NCBI GenBank assembly: GCA_963822955.1 | Contig: CAWGJS010000008.1 | Location: 806,001-870,000 of the forward strand | Length of the DNA stretch: 64,000 bases | Direction: 5' to 3' | Source: JAJYUU01 sp963822955 | Lineage (GTDB): Bacteria > Actinomycetota > Actinomycetes > Streptosporangiales > Streptosporangiaceae | Shown: one piece after another, positions 34,604-44,169 of the stretch | Numbering within the stretch: position 1 is the stretch's first letter | Layout of the letters: each line of letters starts with the position of its first letter | The notes under the pieces: generated by a model | Database searches by the model: none | The model's input: the letters and a program-made list of their open reading frames with translations, nothing else | Told to the model about the DNA's origin: nothing | Translations under genes and position numbers: made by a program

Positions 34604-36902
34604 GAACACAGTGGTCAGGAACACGGTGGCTAGGGATATAGCGGCTGAGAACGCGGGGACTCAGGACACGGTGCCGGTCGCCGCCGCCACGCCGGATCGC
34701 GCCCAGCCCTTCGCCGCGCTGGGCCTCACCAACGATGAGTACGCCCGGATTGGCGGCATTCTCAGCCGCCGCCCGACCGACGCCGAGCTGGCCATCTACT
34801 CGGTGATGTGGAGCGAGCACTGCTCATATAAGTCCTCCCGCAAGCATCTGCGGCAGTTCGCGGAAAAGGCTCCGGCTACCGATGTCCTGCTGGCCGGCAT
34901 CGGCCAGAACGCGGGCGTCGTCGACATCGGCCAGGGCTACGCCGTGACTTTCAAGATCGAGTCGCATAATCACCCGTCCTACGTCGAGCCATTCCAGGGC
35001 GCTGCCACCGGCGTCGGCGGCATCGTGCGGGACATCCTGGCCATGGGCGCGCGACCGGCGGCGGTGATGGACGCGCTGCGATTCGGCCCCGCCGACGCAC
35101 CGGACACTCACCGGGTACTGCCGGGAGTCGCACGCGGGATCTCGTTCTACGGCAACTGCCTGGGCCTGCCGAACATCGGCGGTGAGCTTGCCTTTGACCC
35201 CTGCTACGCCGGTAACCCGCTGGTCAACGCGCTCTGCGTGGGGATACTGCGGCACGATGACCTGAAGCTTGCGGCCGCTACCGGACCGGGCAACAAGGTG
35301 ATCCTGTTCGGCTCGCGGACCGGGCCCGACGGGATCGGCGGGGCGTCGGTGCTGGCCAGCGCCTCGTTCGGCGGGGCCGGAGAGGGCGCCAAGCGGCCGA
35401 GCGTGCAGGTAGGCGACCCGTTCATGGAGAAGCTGCTAGTCGAGTGCTGCCTGGAGCTGTACCAGGCCGGCCTGGTCGTCGGCATCCAGGATCTGGGGGC
35501 GGCCGGCGTTGCGTGCGCGACGACCGAGCTCTCGGCCGGCGGCGGCACCGGCATGCGCATCGTGCTCGATTCGGTACCGCTTCGCGACGCCTCGCTCGGG
35601 CCGGCCGAGATCCTGATGAGCGAGTCCCAAGAGCGGATGATGGCCGTCGTCACGCCGGAGGATGTTGCCGAGTTCCTGGCCGTCTGCGCCAGATGGGACG
35701 TTCCCGCCACAGTGATCGGCGAGGTGACCGACACCGGCCGGCTGGAGATGAGCTGGCACGGCGAGCCGGTCGTCGACATCCCGCCGGGCAGCGCCGCCAA
35801 CTCCGGGCCTGTTTACGACCGTCCGGTTAGCCGGCCGGCCAGCCAGGACGAGCTGATTGCCGCCGATGCTGCGCAGCTGGCCAGGCCTGCGGACGGCGCG
35901 GCACTGCGGGACGACCTGATGCTCCTGCTCGGCTCGCCGGACGGCGGTGACAAGGGCTGGGTCACCGAGCAGTATGACCGTTACGTCCGGGGTGACACGG
36001 TGCTTGCGACGCCGCATGATGCTGGCCTGCTGCGGATCGACGAGGAGACCGGGCTCGGCGTCGCGCTGGCGACGGACGGCAACGGGCGGTACTGCCAGCT
36101 CGACCCGTACACGGGCACGCAGCTCGCACTGGCCGAGGCCTACCGGAACGTCGCGGTTACCGGGGCGCGGCCGCTGGCGGTGACCAACTGCCTCAACTTC
36201 GGCTCGCCCGAGGACCCGGCGGTGATGTGGCAGTTCACCGAGGCGGTCCGCGGCCTTGCTGACGGCTGCCTGCAGCTCGGCGTCCCGGTGACCGGCGGTA
36301 ACGTCAGTTTCTACAACCAGACCGGCGGCACCCCGATCAAGCCGACGCCCGTTGTCGGCGTACTCGGAGTGCACCAGGATGTGCGCCGCCGGGTCCGGTC
36401 CGGGTTCAGCCAGCCAGGGTGCAGCATCGTGCTACTCGGCGAGACCAGGCCAGAGTTCGGCGGCTCACTGTGGGCCTGGCTCCGGCACGGTCACGTCGGC
36501 GGCGTGCCGCCCGTGGCTGACCTGGAAGCCGAGCGTGCGCTGGCAGAGGTGCTGGTGACCGCAATCGCGCGCGGCCTGGTCGTGGCTGCCCACGACCTGT
36601 CAGATGGCGGGCTGGCGATGGCCCTGGCTGAGTCCTGCCTGGCAGGCGGCACCGGCTGCGTGATCAGGCCGACAGCCGACGCGGCCTCGTTCCTCTTCAG
36701 TGAATCAGCTGCCAGGGCAATCCTTGCGGTGCAGGCGGGGGCCGAGGCGGAGCTCGCCGCCCTGTGTGAGCAAGCCGGGGTGCCGGCTGCCGTGATCGGC
36801 GAGACCGGCGGATCGGCCCTGGAGATCGCGGGCCAGTTCTCGCTGTCGCTGGCCGAGCTCGCTCAGGCGCACGCCAGCGCCCTGCCCGCGCTGTTCGGCT
36901 AA
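34596..36902 (+). CDS. purL: Phosphoribosylformylglycinamidine synthase subunit PurL
   Basis: ATP-dependent FGAM synthetase large subunit. Seen: about 768 residues from GTG 34596. Diagnostic segments: SVMWSEHCSYKSSRKHLRQF, KIESHNHPSYVEPFQGAATG, GGIVRDILAMGARP, IVGIQDLGAAG-like QDLGAAGVACATTE, and the repeated half with TDGNGRYCQLDPYTG and VTGGNVSFYNQTGGTPIKP. The first three 15-bp units (starting GTG GTT AGG AAC ACA, then two variants) are a tandem repeat, so the exact start among three GTGs is open. Length fits the small PurL class that needs PurS and PurQ. Confidence 0.94.
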   Translation: MVRNTVVRNTVARDIAAENAGTQDTVPVAAATPDRAQPFAALGLTNDEYARIGGILSRRPTDAELAIYSVMWSEHCSYKSSRKHLRQFAEKAPATDVLLAGIGQNAGVVDIGQGYAVTFKIESHNHPSYVEPFQGAATGVGGIVRDILAMGARPAAVMDALRFGPADAPDTHRVLPGVARGISFYGNCLGLPNIGGELAFDPCYAGNPLVNALCVGILRHDDLKLAAATGPGNKVILFGSRTGPDGIGGASVLASASFGGAGEGAKRPSVQVGDPFMEKLLVECCLELYQAGLVVGIQDLGAAGVACATTELSAGGGTGMRIVLDSVPLRDASLGPAEILMSESQERMMAVVTPEDVAEFLAVCARWDVPATVIGEVTDTGRLEMSWHGEPVVDIPPGSAANSGPVYDRPVSRPASQDELIAADAAQLARPADGAALRDDLMLLLGSPDGGDKGWVTEQYDRYVRGDTVLATPHDAGLLRIDEETGLGVALATDGNGRYCQLDPYTGTQLALAEAYRNVAVTGARPLAVTNCLNFGSPEDPAVMWQFTEAVRGLADGCLQLGVPVTGGNVSFYNQTGGTPIKPTPVVGVLGVHQDVRRRVRSGFSQPGCSIVLLGETRPEFGGSLWAWLRHGHVGGVPPVADLEAERALAEVLVTAIARGLVVAAHDLSDGGLAMALAESCLAGGTGCVIRPTADAASFLFSESAARAILAVQAGAEAELAALCEQAGVPAAVIGETGGSALEIAGQFSLSLAELAQAHASALPALFG

Positions 36903-36932
36903 CGCTGACCGGCTAAAGCCGGCGCGGCGCGG

Positions 36933-37568
36933 CTAGACCGACGACCACCAGAACGCGATGAGCTGGCCGGCTGGCGCGGACGGCGAGCATGCGGCCAGCG
37001 CCGCGCCATAGTCCGGCCCGGACTGCTGGCTGGTCTGCGTCAGGCAGGCTCCGTCAGCGAGGTTGGCGTACTGGTAGTAGTCGTGCCCCTGGCTCGTCAC
37101 TGCTGACTGCGTTCGCCGCCAGCGCTGGGCCGCCTTGAGGTCGCAGTGCTCGAGGGCCAGCCTGGGCTGGCTCTTGGATCCGGCAGCAGCGAGGCAGTGC
37201 CCGCTGGGCAGGAAGATGAAGATGTAACTGTTGCCGGTCATCAGATCGGCCGTCCACTGCGGAGCGCCGGCCTGCTCCTCGGCCCGCGGGACCGGGCTGA
37301 ACTGCAGTGCTCCCCGGGGGCCGAGCAGCTGCAGCAGCTGGTCGCCGGAGGCTGCCTGCTGGGCGCCCTGTGCGATCAGGCCAACAGTCTGCCGGCTCAG
37401 CACGTGGGTCGGCAGCGGTGCCGCCCGCTGCGCAACGGCGGGATGCAGCTCTGCCAGGTAGGCCGCTACCCCTCCTGCGGCCAGCAGCACGACGACGCTG
37501 ATCCCGGCCAGCCTGGCACGCCGCGATCCCCTGGACCGCGGGCCTGCCGAATGGCGCTGACCGGGCAT
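36933..37568 (-). CDS. Single-span secreted/membrane protein, function unknown
   Basis: Seen: 211 residues; an Arg-rich head followed by one transmembrane span (LAGISVVVLLAAGGVAAYLA), then an outer domain with a Cys-containing segment GHCLAAAGSKSQPRLALEHC and LADGACLTQTSQQSGP. The spacing of Cys, Gln and Trp in LKAAQRWRR loosely resembles a beta-trefoil lectin unit, but I would not assign a family. It is convergent to purL, with a weak CCGGCT-AA-AGCCGG palindrome (36909-36922) between the stops. Confidence 0.55.
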   Translation of the reverse strand: MPGQRHSAGPRSRGSRRARLAGISVVVLLAAGGVAAYLAELHPAVAQRAAPLPTHVLSRQTVGLIAQGAQQAASGDQLLQLLGPRGALQFSPVPRAEEQAGAPQWTADLMTGNSYIFIFLPSGHCLAAAGSKSQPRLALEHCDLKAAQRWRRTQSAVTSQGHDYYQYANLADGACLTQTSQQSGPDYGAALAACSPSAPAGQLIAFWWSSV

Positions 37569-37765
37569 ACCGAACGATTACCGTTATCCAGATGGCGATG
37601 CGACCAGATGTGTCGAAAATCCGGAAGAATTTTGCCCGGAACGCCGCCAGCCTGGCGTTGCCCGACCATGATCTCGCAAATCTGTCGTCGGATCCGGCCG
37701 CAAGTGCCATTTCTCGCAAATGGTGCGGCGACGGCTGTCGGCGGCTTCGGCTAGCCTGCTTAGCC

Positions 37766-38227
37766 GTGCCACCGCGTCGTCCCGATCTCGGCCGCATGCT
37801 CGCCGCAGTGAACGAGCAGCGCGCCGCTCTCGGCGAGCCGCCCTGGACCGGGCTGATGACCGAGCGCGTGCTCGGCGCGGCCAGCCTGGCTGGCGTTGAG
37901 ACTGCCAGGGCGGCCGGTGCCGAGCCACTGCGCGCGGCGCTGCGCGCCGCCGTCCGCTACAGCCTGGGGTTGCTCGCCGAGCAAGCGCCGGGCCGGACGG
38001 TGGAAGTGCGGGTCCCGCCGTTTGCCGCCGTCCAGTGCGTCGAGGGTCCTCGTCACACTCGTGGCACGCCGCCGAACGTCGTCGAAACCGATCCGCTGAC
38101 CTGGCTTGACCTCGCCGCCGGGCGGCTGAGCTGGGCGGGCGCGCTGTCTAGCGGCCGGCTGCGAGCCAGCGGCCAGCGAGCGGATCTGTCAAGATATCTG
38201 CCGCTATTCCCGGCGACTGACCGCTAG
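37766..38227 (+). CDS. Sterol-carrier/MDMPI-like small protein
   Basis: Seen: 153 residues from GTG 37766, a tight actinobacterial family located between purL and purF: DLGRMLAAVNEQRAALGEPP, ALRAAVRYSLGLLAEQAPGR, VEVRVPPFAAVQCVEGPRHT, GTPPNVVETDPLTWLDLAAG and a basic tail. Known: described as a sterol carrier family protein of unknown role. It ends 85 bp before purF on the same strand. It looks complete. Confidence 0.8.
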   Translation: MPPRRPDLGRMLAAVNEQRAALGEPPWTGLMTERVLGAASLAGVETARAAGAEPLRAALRAAVRYSLGLLAEQAPGRTVEVRVPPFAAVQCVEGPRHTRGTPPNVVETDPLTWLDLAAGRLSWAGALSSGRLRASGQRADLSRYLPLFPATDR

Positions 38228-38312
38228 CCGGAGTCAGGCGGGCGGTGCGACGCGAAGCTTCGCTGAAGCGACGACGGCCCTGATCGGTCGGCTGGGTTAC
38301 TAGACTCAAACA

Positions 38313-39803
38313 GTGGTCAAACCCGACGGCGTGTTGTCACATGATCCAGATCCAGCCGACCGGCCTCCGCGGGACGCCTGCGGGGTATTCGGCGCATGGG
38401 CACCGGGTGAGGACGTAGCCAAGCTCGCGTACTACGGCTTGTACTCGCTGCAGCACCGCGGCCAGGAATCTGCGGGCATCGCGGTCAGCGATGGCACCCG
38501 GATCGTCGTCTATAAGGACATGGGCCTGGTCGCGCAGGTCTTCAACGAGTCGGTGCTCCATACCCTGCAGGGACACATCGCCGTCGGGCACTGCCGGTAC
38601 TCCACCAGCGGCTCATCGGTCTGGGAGAACGCGCAGCCCACGTTCCGGGCCACCCGCTCCGCGAGCCTCGCGCTTGGCCACAACGGCAACCTGATCAACA
38701 CGCTGGAGCTAGCTAGCCTGCTGGACCGCGATGCAGCTGGGCTTGGCCGCAACGCCACCTCCGATACCGATGTGCTGACCGCGCTGTTCGCAGCGAGCCG
38801 CACCGCTCCAGGCGACGCTGAGCATCCGGGCGTGGAGGCGGCGGCCCTGGCGGTACTACCCCGCGTCAAGGGTGCCTTCTCGCTGGTGTTCATGGACGAG
38901 CACACCCTGTACGCGGCACGTGACCCGCAGGGTTTCCGGCCGCTGGTACTCGGACGGGTGGCGCGCGGCTGGGTGGTGGCCAGCGAGACCGCCGCCCTGG
39001 ATATCGTCGGCGCTGCGTTCGTCCGTGAGATCGAGCCTGGCGAGCTGGTGGCCATCGACCACGAGGGCGTCAGGTCGCATACGTTCGCGCCGCCCGCGCC
39101 CAGAGGCTGCCTGTTCGAGTACGTGTACCTGGCCCGGCCGGACACGGCCATCGCGGGGCGCAGCGTCCAGGCTGCTCGGGTGGAGGTCGGCCGGCGGCTC
39201 GCAGCCGAGTACCCGGCCGACGCTGACCTGGTCATCCCGGTGCCAGAGTCCAGCACTCCGGCCGCGATCGGGTACGCCCAGGGGAGCGGCATCCCCTATG
39301 GCCAGGGGCTGGTGAAGAACTCCTACGTCGGCCGGACGTTCATCCAGCCGAGCCAGACGATCAGGGAACGCGGCATCCGGCTGAAGTACAACCCGCTCCG
39401 CGAGGCCATCGCCGGGAAGCGGCTGGTCGTGGTGGACGACTCGATCGTGCGCGGCAACACCCAGCGCGCGATTGTGGCCATGCTCCGCGAGGCCGGGGCG
39501 GCCGAGGTCCACGTGCGCATCTCAAGCCCGCCGGTCGCCTGGCCGTGCTTCTTCGGCATTGACTTTGCCAGCCGGGCCGAGCTGATGGCCGGCAACCTGA
39601 GCATCGACGAGATCCGCGACTCGATCGGCGCCGACTCACTGGGCTTCGTCTCGCTGGACGGCCTGATCGAGGCGACCACCATCCCGGCCAACCGGCTCTG
39701 CCGGGCGTGCTTCGACGGCGAGTACCCCATTGCGGTGGCCGAGGACGAGAAGGGCAAGCACGTGCTGGAGCTGGCCGGCTCGAGGGGCGAGGGGCCGGGG
39801 TGA
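38313..39803 (+). CDS. purF: Amidophosphoribosyltransferase
   Basis: Commits PRPP to purine synthesis by replacing pyrophosphate with ammonia from glutamine. Seen: 496 residues from GTG 38313. A 22-residue propeptide precedes the nucleophile Cys in DACGVFGAW; QHRGQESAGIAV; the glutaminase region TSGSSVWENAQPTF and GHNGNLINT; and the PRPP-binding loop LVVVDDSIVRGNT. C-terminal Cys ligands of a likely iron-sulfur cluster fall in SPPVAWPCFFGID and NRLCRACFDGEYP. Coupled by a GTGA overlap to purM. Confidence 0.95.
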   Translation: MVKPDGVLSHDPDPADRPPRDACGVFGAWAPGEDVAKLAYYGLYSLQHRGQESAGIAVSDGTRIVVYKDMGLVAQVFNESVLHTLQGHIAVGHCRYSTSGSSVWENAQPTFRATRSASLALGHNGNLINTLELASLLDRDAAGLGRNATSDTDVLTALFAASRTAPGDAEHPGVEAAALAVLPRVKGAFSLVFMDEHTLYAARDPQGFRPLVLGRVARGWVVASETAALDIVGAAFVREIEPGELVAIDHEGVRSHTFAPPAPRGCLFEYVYLARPDTAIAGRSVQAARVEVGRRLAAEYPADADLVIPVPESSTPAAIGYAQGSGIPYGQGLVKNSYVGRTFIQPSQTIRERGIRLKYNPLREAIAGKRLVVVDDSIVRGNTQRAIVAMLREAGAAEVHVRISSPPVAWPCFFGIDFASRAELMAGNLSIDEIRDSIGADSLGFVSLDGLIEATTIPANRLCRACFDGEYPIAVAEDEKGKHVLELAGSRGEGPG

Positions 39804-40870
39804 CCCGCGGGCGCCAGCCCGCCAGCTACGCCTCGGCCGGCGTCGACATCGGCGCGGGCGACCGGGCGGTCGAGCTGATGAAGGCTTCGGTGGCCAGGAC
39901 CGCAGGCCCGGAGGTAGTCGGCGGTATCGGCGGCTTCGCGGGCCTGTTCGACGCCTCCAGGCTTACCCGGATGCGGCGTCCGCTGCTGGCGACCTCCACG
40001 GACGGCGTGGGCACCAAGGTCGTCATCGCCCGGCGGCTGGGTACCTACGACACCATTGGCCGTGACCTGGTCGGGCATGGTGGTCGACGATCTCGTCGTG
40101 TGCGGCGCCGAGCCGCTGTTCATGACCGATTACATCGTGTTCGGCCGGGTTCAGCCGGAGCGCGTCGCCAGCATCGTCGCCGGAATTGCCGACGGCTGCG
40201 TCCAGGCAGGCTGCGCTCTGGTCGGCGGCGAGACGGCTGAGCATCCCGGCCACTTCGAGGCCGACGACTTCGACATCGCCGGCGCCGCCACCGGCGTCGT
40301 TGACGCTGACCGCCTGCTAGGCCCGGACCGCGTGATCGCCGGAGATGCGGTGATCGCGATGGCGTCGTCCGGCTTGCATTCCAATGGCTTCTCCCTGGTC
40401 CGGAACATCATCGACCGCCCAGGAACGGGCTTGAACCTGGACAGCCAGCCCGCCGGGCTCGGCCAGACTCTCGGCGCAGAGCTGCTGACGCCGACGCGGA
40501 TCTACGCCAGGGACTGCCTTGCGCTGGCCGATTGCTGCGAGGTCCGGGCATTCGCCCACATCACCGGCGGCGGGCTGGCCGCGAACCTTGCGCGGGTGCT
40601 GCCGCCGGACGTCGACGCCGTGCTGGATCGCGCCACCTGGCGGCCCGCGCCAGTGTTCGGGCTGCTAGCCGGGCACGGAGACGTCGCGGCCGCGACGAGA
40701 TGGAGCGCGTCTTCAACATGGGCGTCGGCATGGTCGCGATCGTGGCCAGTCACGACAGCGAACGGGCGCTCGGGCTGCTGGCCGAGCGCGCGCGTCCCGT
40801 CCTGGATCGACGGGGCAGATTGCCGGCGCGGGCTGGCCGCGCGCATCTAGTCGGCCAGCATCCAGCCTGA
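39800..40870 (+). CDS. purM: Phosphoribosylformylglycinamidine cyclo-ligase, with several frameshifts
   Basis: Closes the imidazole ring (AIR synthetase). Seen: GTG 39800 overlaps the purF stop; the N-terminus ASYASAGVDIGAGDRAVELM and STDGVGTKVVIARRLG are clear, then homology jumps frame at an extra G in GGG 40073-40075 (MVVDDLVVCGAEPLFMTDYI follows), again near 40690 (EMERVFNMGVGMVAIV), and about three times near 40795-40850 (VPSWIDG, GQIAGAG, LVGQHPA). Read through, the protein ends at the TGA 40868-40870 and is of normal length (about 355 residues). Purine-prototroph essential, so sequencing indels are the likely cause. Confidence 0.85.
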
Positions 40871-40956
40871 TCCGGCTACGGGATCCAGCGAACGCGCGCA
40901 CAGCTGAGCGACGGGGCCGTCTCTGACCCGCCGCTAGAGCTGCTCGTTACAACCCG

Positions 40957-41252
40957 CTACGCGCCGGGCGATCCGGACTGACGGACGAGACCATCGGAGC
41001 CGTAGCCCCCGTAGTCCTCGTCGTCCTCGTCGTCTTCCCGTCCTCGTCGTCGTCATCTGGTGCGTGATCAGAGTCGTCGTCCGCGGAGTAGCGGTCGCCC
41101 AGGTCCGCATACGCGGACTCCCCGTTGGCGCCATGCTCGCCCGAGTCGACGCCCAGCTCAGCCCGCAGCCGGTCAAGGTCGGTCCCGCCGCCGCTGTACT
41201 TCAGCTGGCGTGCCACCTTGACCTGCTTGGCCTTGGCTCGGCCGCGCCCCAT
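40957..41252 (-). CDS. DUF3073 protein, one frameshift
   Basis: Seen: ATG 41252; MGRGRAKAKQVKVARQLKYS is the DUF3073 signature, and the acidic tail (DDDSDHAPDDDDEDG) should continue as DDEDDEDYGGYGSDGL; that continuation is in another frame, so one base is missing near 41040. Ends at 40957-40959 when repaired, about 98 residues. Known: a small conserved actinobacterial protein next to vdh and purM, function unknown. The same position in Streptomyces supports the assignment. Confidence 0.85.
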
Positions 41253-41475
41253 TGGCTCGACCCCCTCTAACGTACGGAACCCGACGGGTCCCTGGTCACC
41301 GCACTCTCAGTTGCCCGTTACCACGCCCGTGCTCGCGATTTCGTGCGCACAAGGCTCACCCGCCGCCGCTCCGCCGGCCGGAGTGCGACGCGCTCGCCCT
41401 GACGTACAGGTACAACCGTACCTGCTTTGGGCGCCCGGCGCCTCCGATGATTCCGGCGAACCGCGAGAGAAGCCA

Positions 41476-42572
41476 TTAGCGGCCGAGGTAAATGCCCCGG
41501 AGCCTGCCCACTTCGGCGATCCGCCGCTCCGCGAGCCGGTCCGCAGCTACGGCCGGCGGTACGCCATCGGCCTCGGCTGCGGCCAGGATCTGCCGGGTGG
41601 TGCCGAGGATCTGCTCCGCCCTAGCGCGCGCCCGGTCGAAGCTGAAGCCGTGCAGCTCGTCGGCGACTTGGATGACGCCCCCGGCGTTCACCAGGTAATC
41701 AGGCGCATACACGATCCCCAGGTCGGCCAGCATCTTCTCGACGCCAGGGTGCGCCAGCTGGTTGTTCGCGCCGCCGCAGATGATCTTGGTCCCAGCCGCG
41801 CTCAGCGCCGTGACGGTCTCGTCGTCGACCGCGCCGCCGAGCGCGCACGGGGAGTACACGTCCAGCGAGCTGCTGAACAGCCCGGCCCGGCTGTCCGCAA
41901 TGGTCACCTCAGGGATGCTGCGCGCCGCACCCGCTCGATGGCCGCGCGGCTAGTGTCGAAGATCACCACCCGGGCGCCGTCGGAGATCAGGTGGTCAGCC
42001 AGCCGGTGCCCGACTTTGCCGACGCCCTCGATGCCGACGGTCCGGCCGTCCAGGCTGGTGCTGCCCCAGACGTGCTCGGCGGCCGCTCGCATGCCCTGGA
42101 ACACGCCGAATGCGGTCAGCACCGATGAGTCACCGGCCCCGCCGTTCGGGACCGTCCGTCCTGTGACAAACGAGCTTTCCCGCGCGATGACGTCCATGTC
42201 CTCGCTGTAGGTTCCGATGTCACATGCGGTGATATACCGGCCGTTCAGTGACTGCACGAACCGGCCGTAGGCGCGCAGGAGGGCCTCGGACTTGAGCTGC
42301 TCCGGGTCGCCGATGATCACCGCCTTGCCGCCGCCAAGGTCCAGGCCGGCCAGGGCGTTCTTATACGCCATGGCCTTGGAAAGGTTCAGCACGTCGGCGA
42401 GGGCTGCGTCCTCGCTGGCATAGGGATAGAACCGGGTCCCGCCAAGGGCGGGACCAAGCGCAGTGGAGTAGATCGCCATGATGGCGCGCAGGCCGGACTG
42501 TGGGTCCTGGCAGAAGACAACTTGCTCGTGTCCGGCCGGGGCCTCGCGTCCGGCCCCAAAGACGTTGGTCAC
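41476..42572 (-). CDS. vdh: Glu/Leu/Phe/Val dehydrogenase (valine/leucine dehydrogenase), one frameshift
   Basis: NAD-dependent deamination of branched-chain amino acids. Seen: GTG 42572; conserved GTRFYPYASEDAALADVLNL, the catalytic Lys in AGLDLGGGKAVI, then TCDIGTYSEDMDVIA-type ITACDIGTYSEDMDVIARES and the nucleotide-binding GIEGVGKVG. Homology continues in a second frame from about 41910 (PEVTIADSRAGLFSSSLDVY to GVPPAVAADRLAERR), so one base is missing near 41905-41930. Repaired length about 365 residues. Next to bldC and DUF3073, as in Streptomyces, where the gene is vdh. Confidence 0.85.
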
Positions 42573-43421
42573 TTCGTGGGCTCCCGCGATACGCCCGCGT
42601 CCCCGTTGACGCGGGATCGGCCTCCAGCCTATAGCGGCCCACGCAGGCGGATGAGACTCGCGCGGATCCTACCGGCGCGTAACCCTTTGCCCCGACGGGG
42701 TATGGCATGTCACGATTAGTCATGCCGCGCGTTGCGCGACAAGTGATGCAGTTTCCTGGTTTCGCCGCGACCGAACCGTCGGTAAGTATCTGATTGCCTA
42801 CAGAGCGTGGGGACAGTGCGCTACTCTGCGGGTCAAAAGTAATCGAAGCCGATTATCTGGCCGTAGTTCGGGGATTAATACAAGAGTCGGGCCGGTTACA
42901 CCGAAACAGCGCAGTTGTCTCGCATTCGGCTATCCCGACCCATCGGGTCGGGGCAGCTCGCTGCCAGCGGCAAGGTCGCCGTTAGGTGACGGCGGCGGGA
43001 GGGAGGATCTGAGCGCTCGCAGCCTATGGGCCAGTGTCGGCCCATGGCCTGATCTGAGCTCCCCGCAAAGGTGCCGACCTGGAGGAGATCGGCAGCTAGA
43101 CGGGGGTGTGCACAGGACGTGGCGGCAATCGAAGCTAAGTAACCGATGGGAGGCGCGGATGACTTTTCCGAATCCGCCCGTTGCGACGGTGCGTGTCGCT
43201 AGAATCACGCTGCGTGACAGGTCGCAGCGGGGGCGTCTGAAGGCGACTCGCGAAGAATCTTTGCTCCCGGTTGTCGACTCGTTACCGCTGGTGATGGCAA
43301 TATGGTCTGAGTGGACTATATGGGACATCCGAGGCAGGCTTCATCAGAAGCCACGAACAGCAAGTTGAAGTAGGTAGTAGGTAGGGATCGCAGTACCGGT
43401 CCAGGAGGAGAGGCCGTCAAC
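42573..43421. other. 849-bp intergenic region before bldC
   Basis: No convincing gene; only weak frames. It contains a perfect 7-bp stem hairpin (ATGGGCC, loop AGTGTC, GGCCCAT at 43026-43045) and a short TAGG-rich run near 43360-43384. The length fits a multi-promoter regulatory region for bldC. Confidence 0.4.
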
Positions 43422-43625
43422 ATGTCAGCACGTACACCAGAGGCTGAACCGCTGCTTACGCCAGCGGAAGTCGCGACAATGTTCAGGGTTGACCCGAAGA
43501 CAGTTACCAGATGGGCAAAGGCTGGAAAGCTCACGTCGATCCGGACGCTCGGCGGCCACCGCCGGTACCGGGAGACCGAAGTTCGCGCCCTTCTGGCGGG
43601 TATCCCGCAGCAGCGCTCGGAATGA
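43422..43625 (+). CDS. bldC: BldC, developmental MerR-type DNA-binding protein
   Basis: Small regulator that delays sporulation and binds direct repeats cooperatively. Seen: 67 residues, nearly identical to Streptomyces BldC from memory: MSARTPEAEPLLTPAEVATM, the helix-turn-helix DPKTVTRWAKAGKLTSIRTL and GGHRRYRETEVRALLAGIPQ. RBS GGAGGAG lies about 13 bases before the ATG. Its conservation argues for a differentiating actinomycete. Confidence 0.97.
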   Translation: MSARTPEAEPLLTPAEVATMFRVDPKTVTRWAKAGKLTSIRTLGGHRRYRETEVRALLAGIPQQRSE

Positions 43626-44169
43626 GGCATGGCCGCTTTCCGGTACCACACCGGAAAGGCTGGGGCGCAGAGCCGCGCAACCAGCCGGCGGCCATTTGCC
43701 TAAGCAGTTGGGGGGGTCGACCCCGGCGGCCAGCACACCGCATCGGGGGGCGCGCTTCGCGTTCGATGCGATGACAGCATCGGTCAACGGAAGCCGGGGT
43801 CGATCCGGCCTCCTCGCGCAAGCTGCGAGGAGCCACAGCAGGACCACCAAAATCTTCTGCCGCAGGTAACGGGGTGTTCAGAGCAGCTGCGGCCCATCGG
43901 TATCGGTCACCACGGCTTAGCCACGGTTGTTGAGCGCAAGCAACTACTAACTAGTTGTAGTCACGCGCTGACTTTTCGTAATTGGCTCTGCGAGCGGCCG
44001 ACCACCGCGATACTGAGGGAACCAGCCGCTGCGAGCCCGGCGCCCGGCGGCAGAACTGACGTAGCACGCCGCTGTGACCAGCAGGCCGTGCGTCCAGTGG
44101 GTGCGCAGCGTCTCCGGGGGATGCGCCTAGCGGCGGGAGTGCGCAGCGCTTTGGGGGGAGGTACGCACA
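43626..44169. other. 544-bp intergenic region after bldC
   Basis: No supported gene. A 12-bp palindrome GGGGTCGACCCC (43713-43724) inside a seven-G run and a CAACTA-N5-TAGTTG repeat (43941-43957) are the only structures I see. Confidence 0.35.

Noticed and set aside
40000..40870. Programmed ribosomal frameshifting in purM
   Set aside because: No slippery heptamer with a downstream structure is seen and there are about five shifts in one gene; sequence error fits better.
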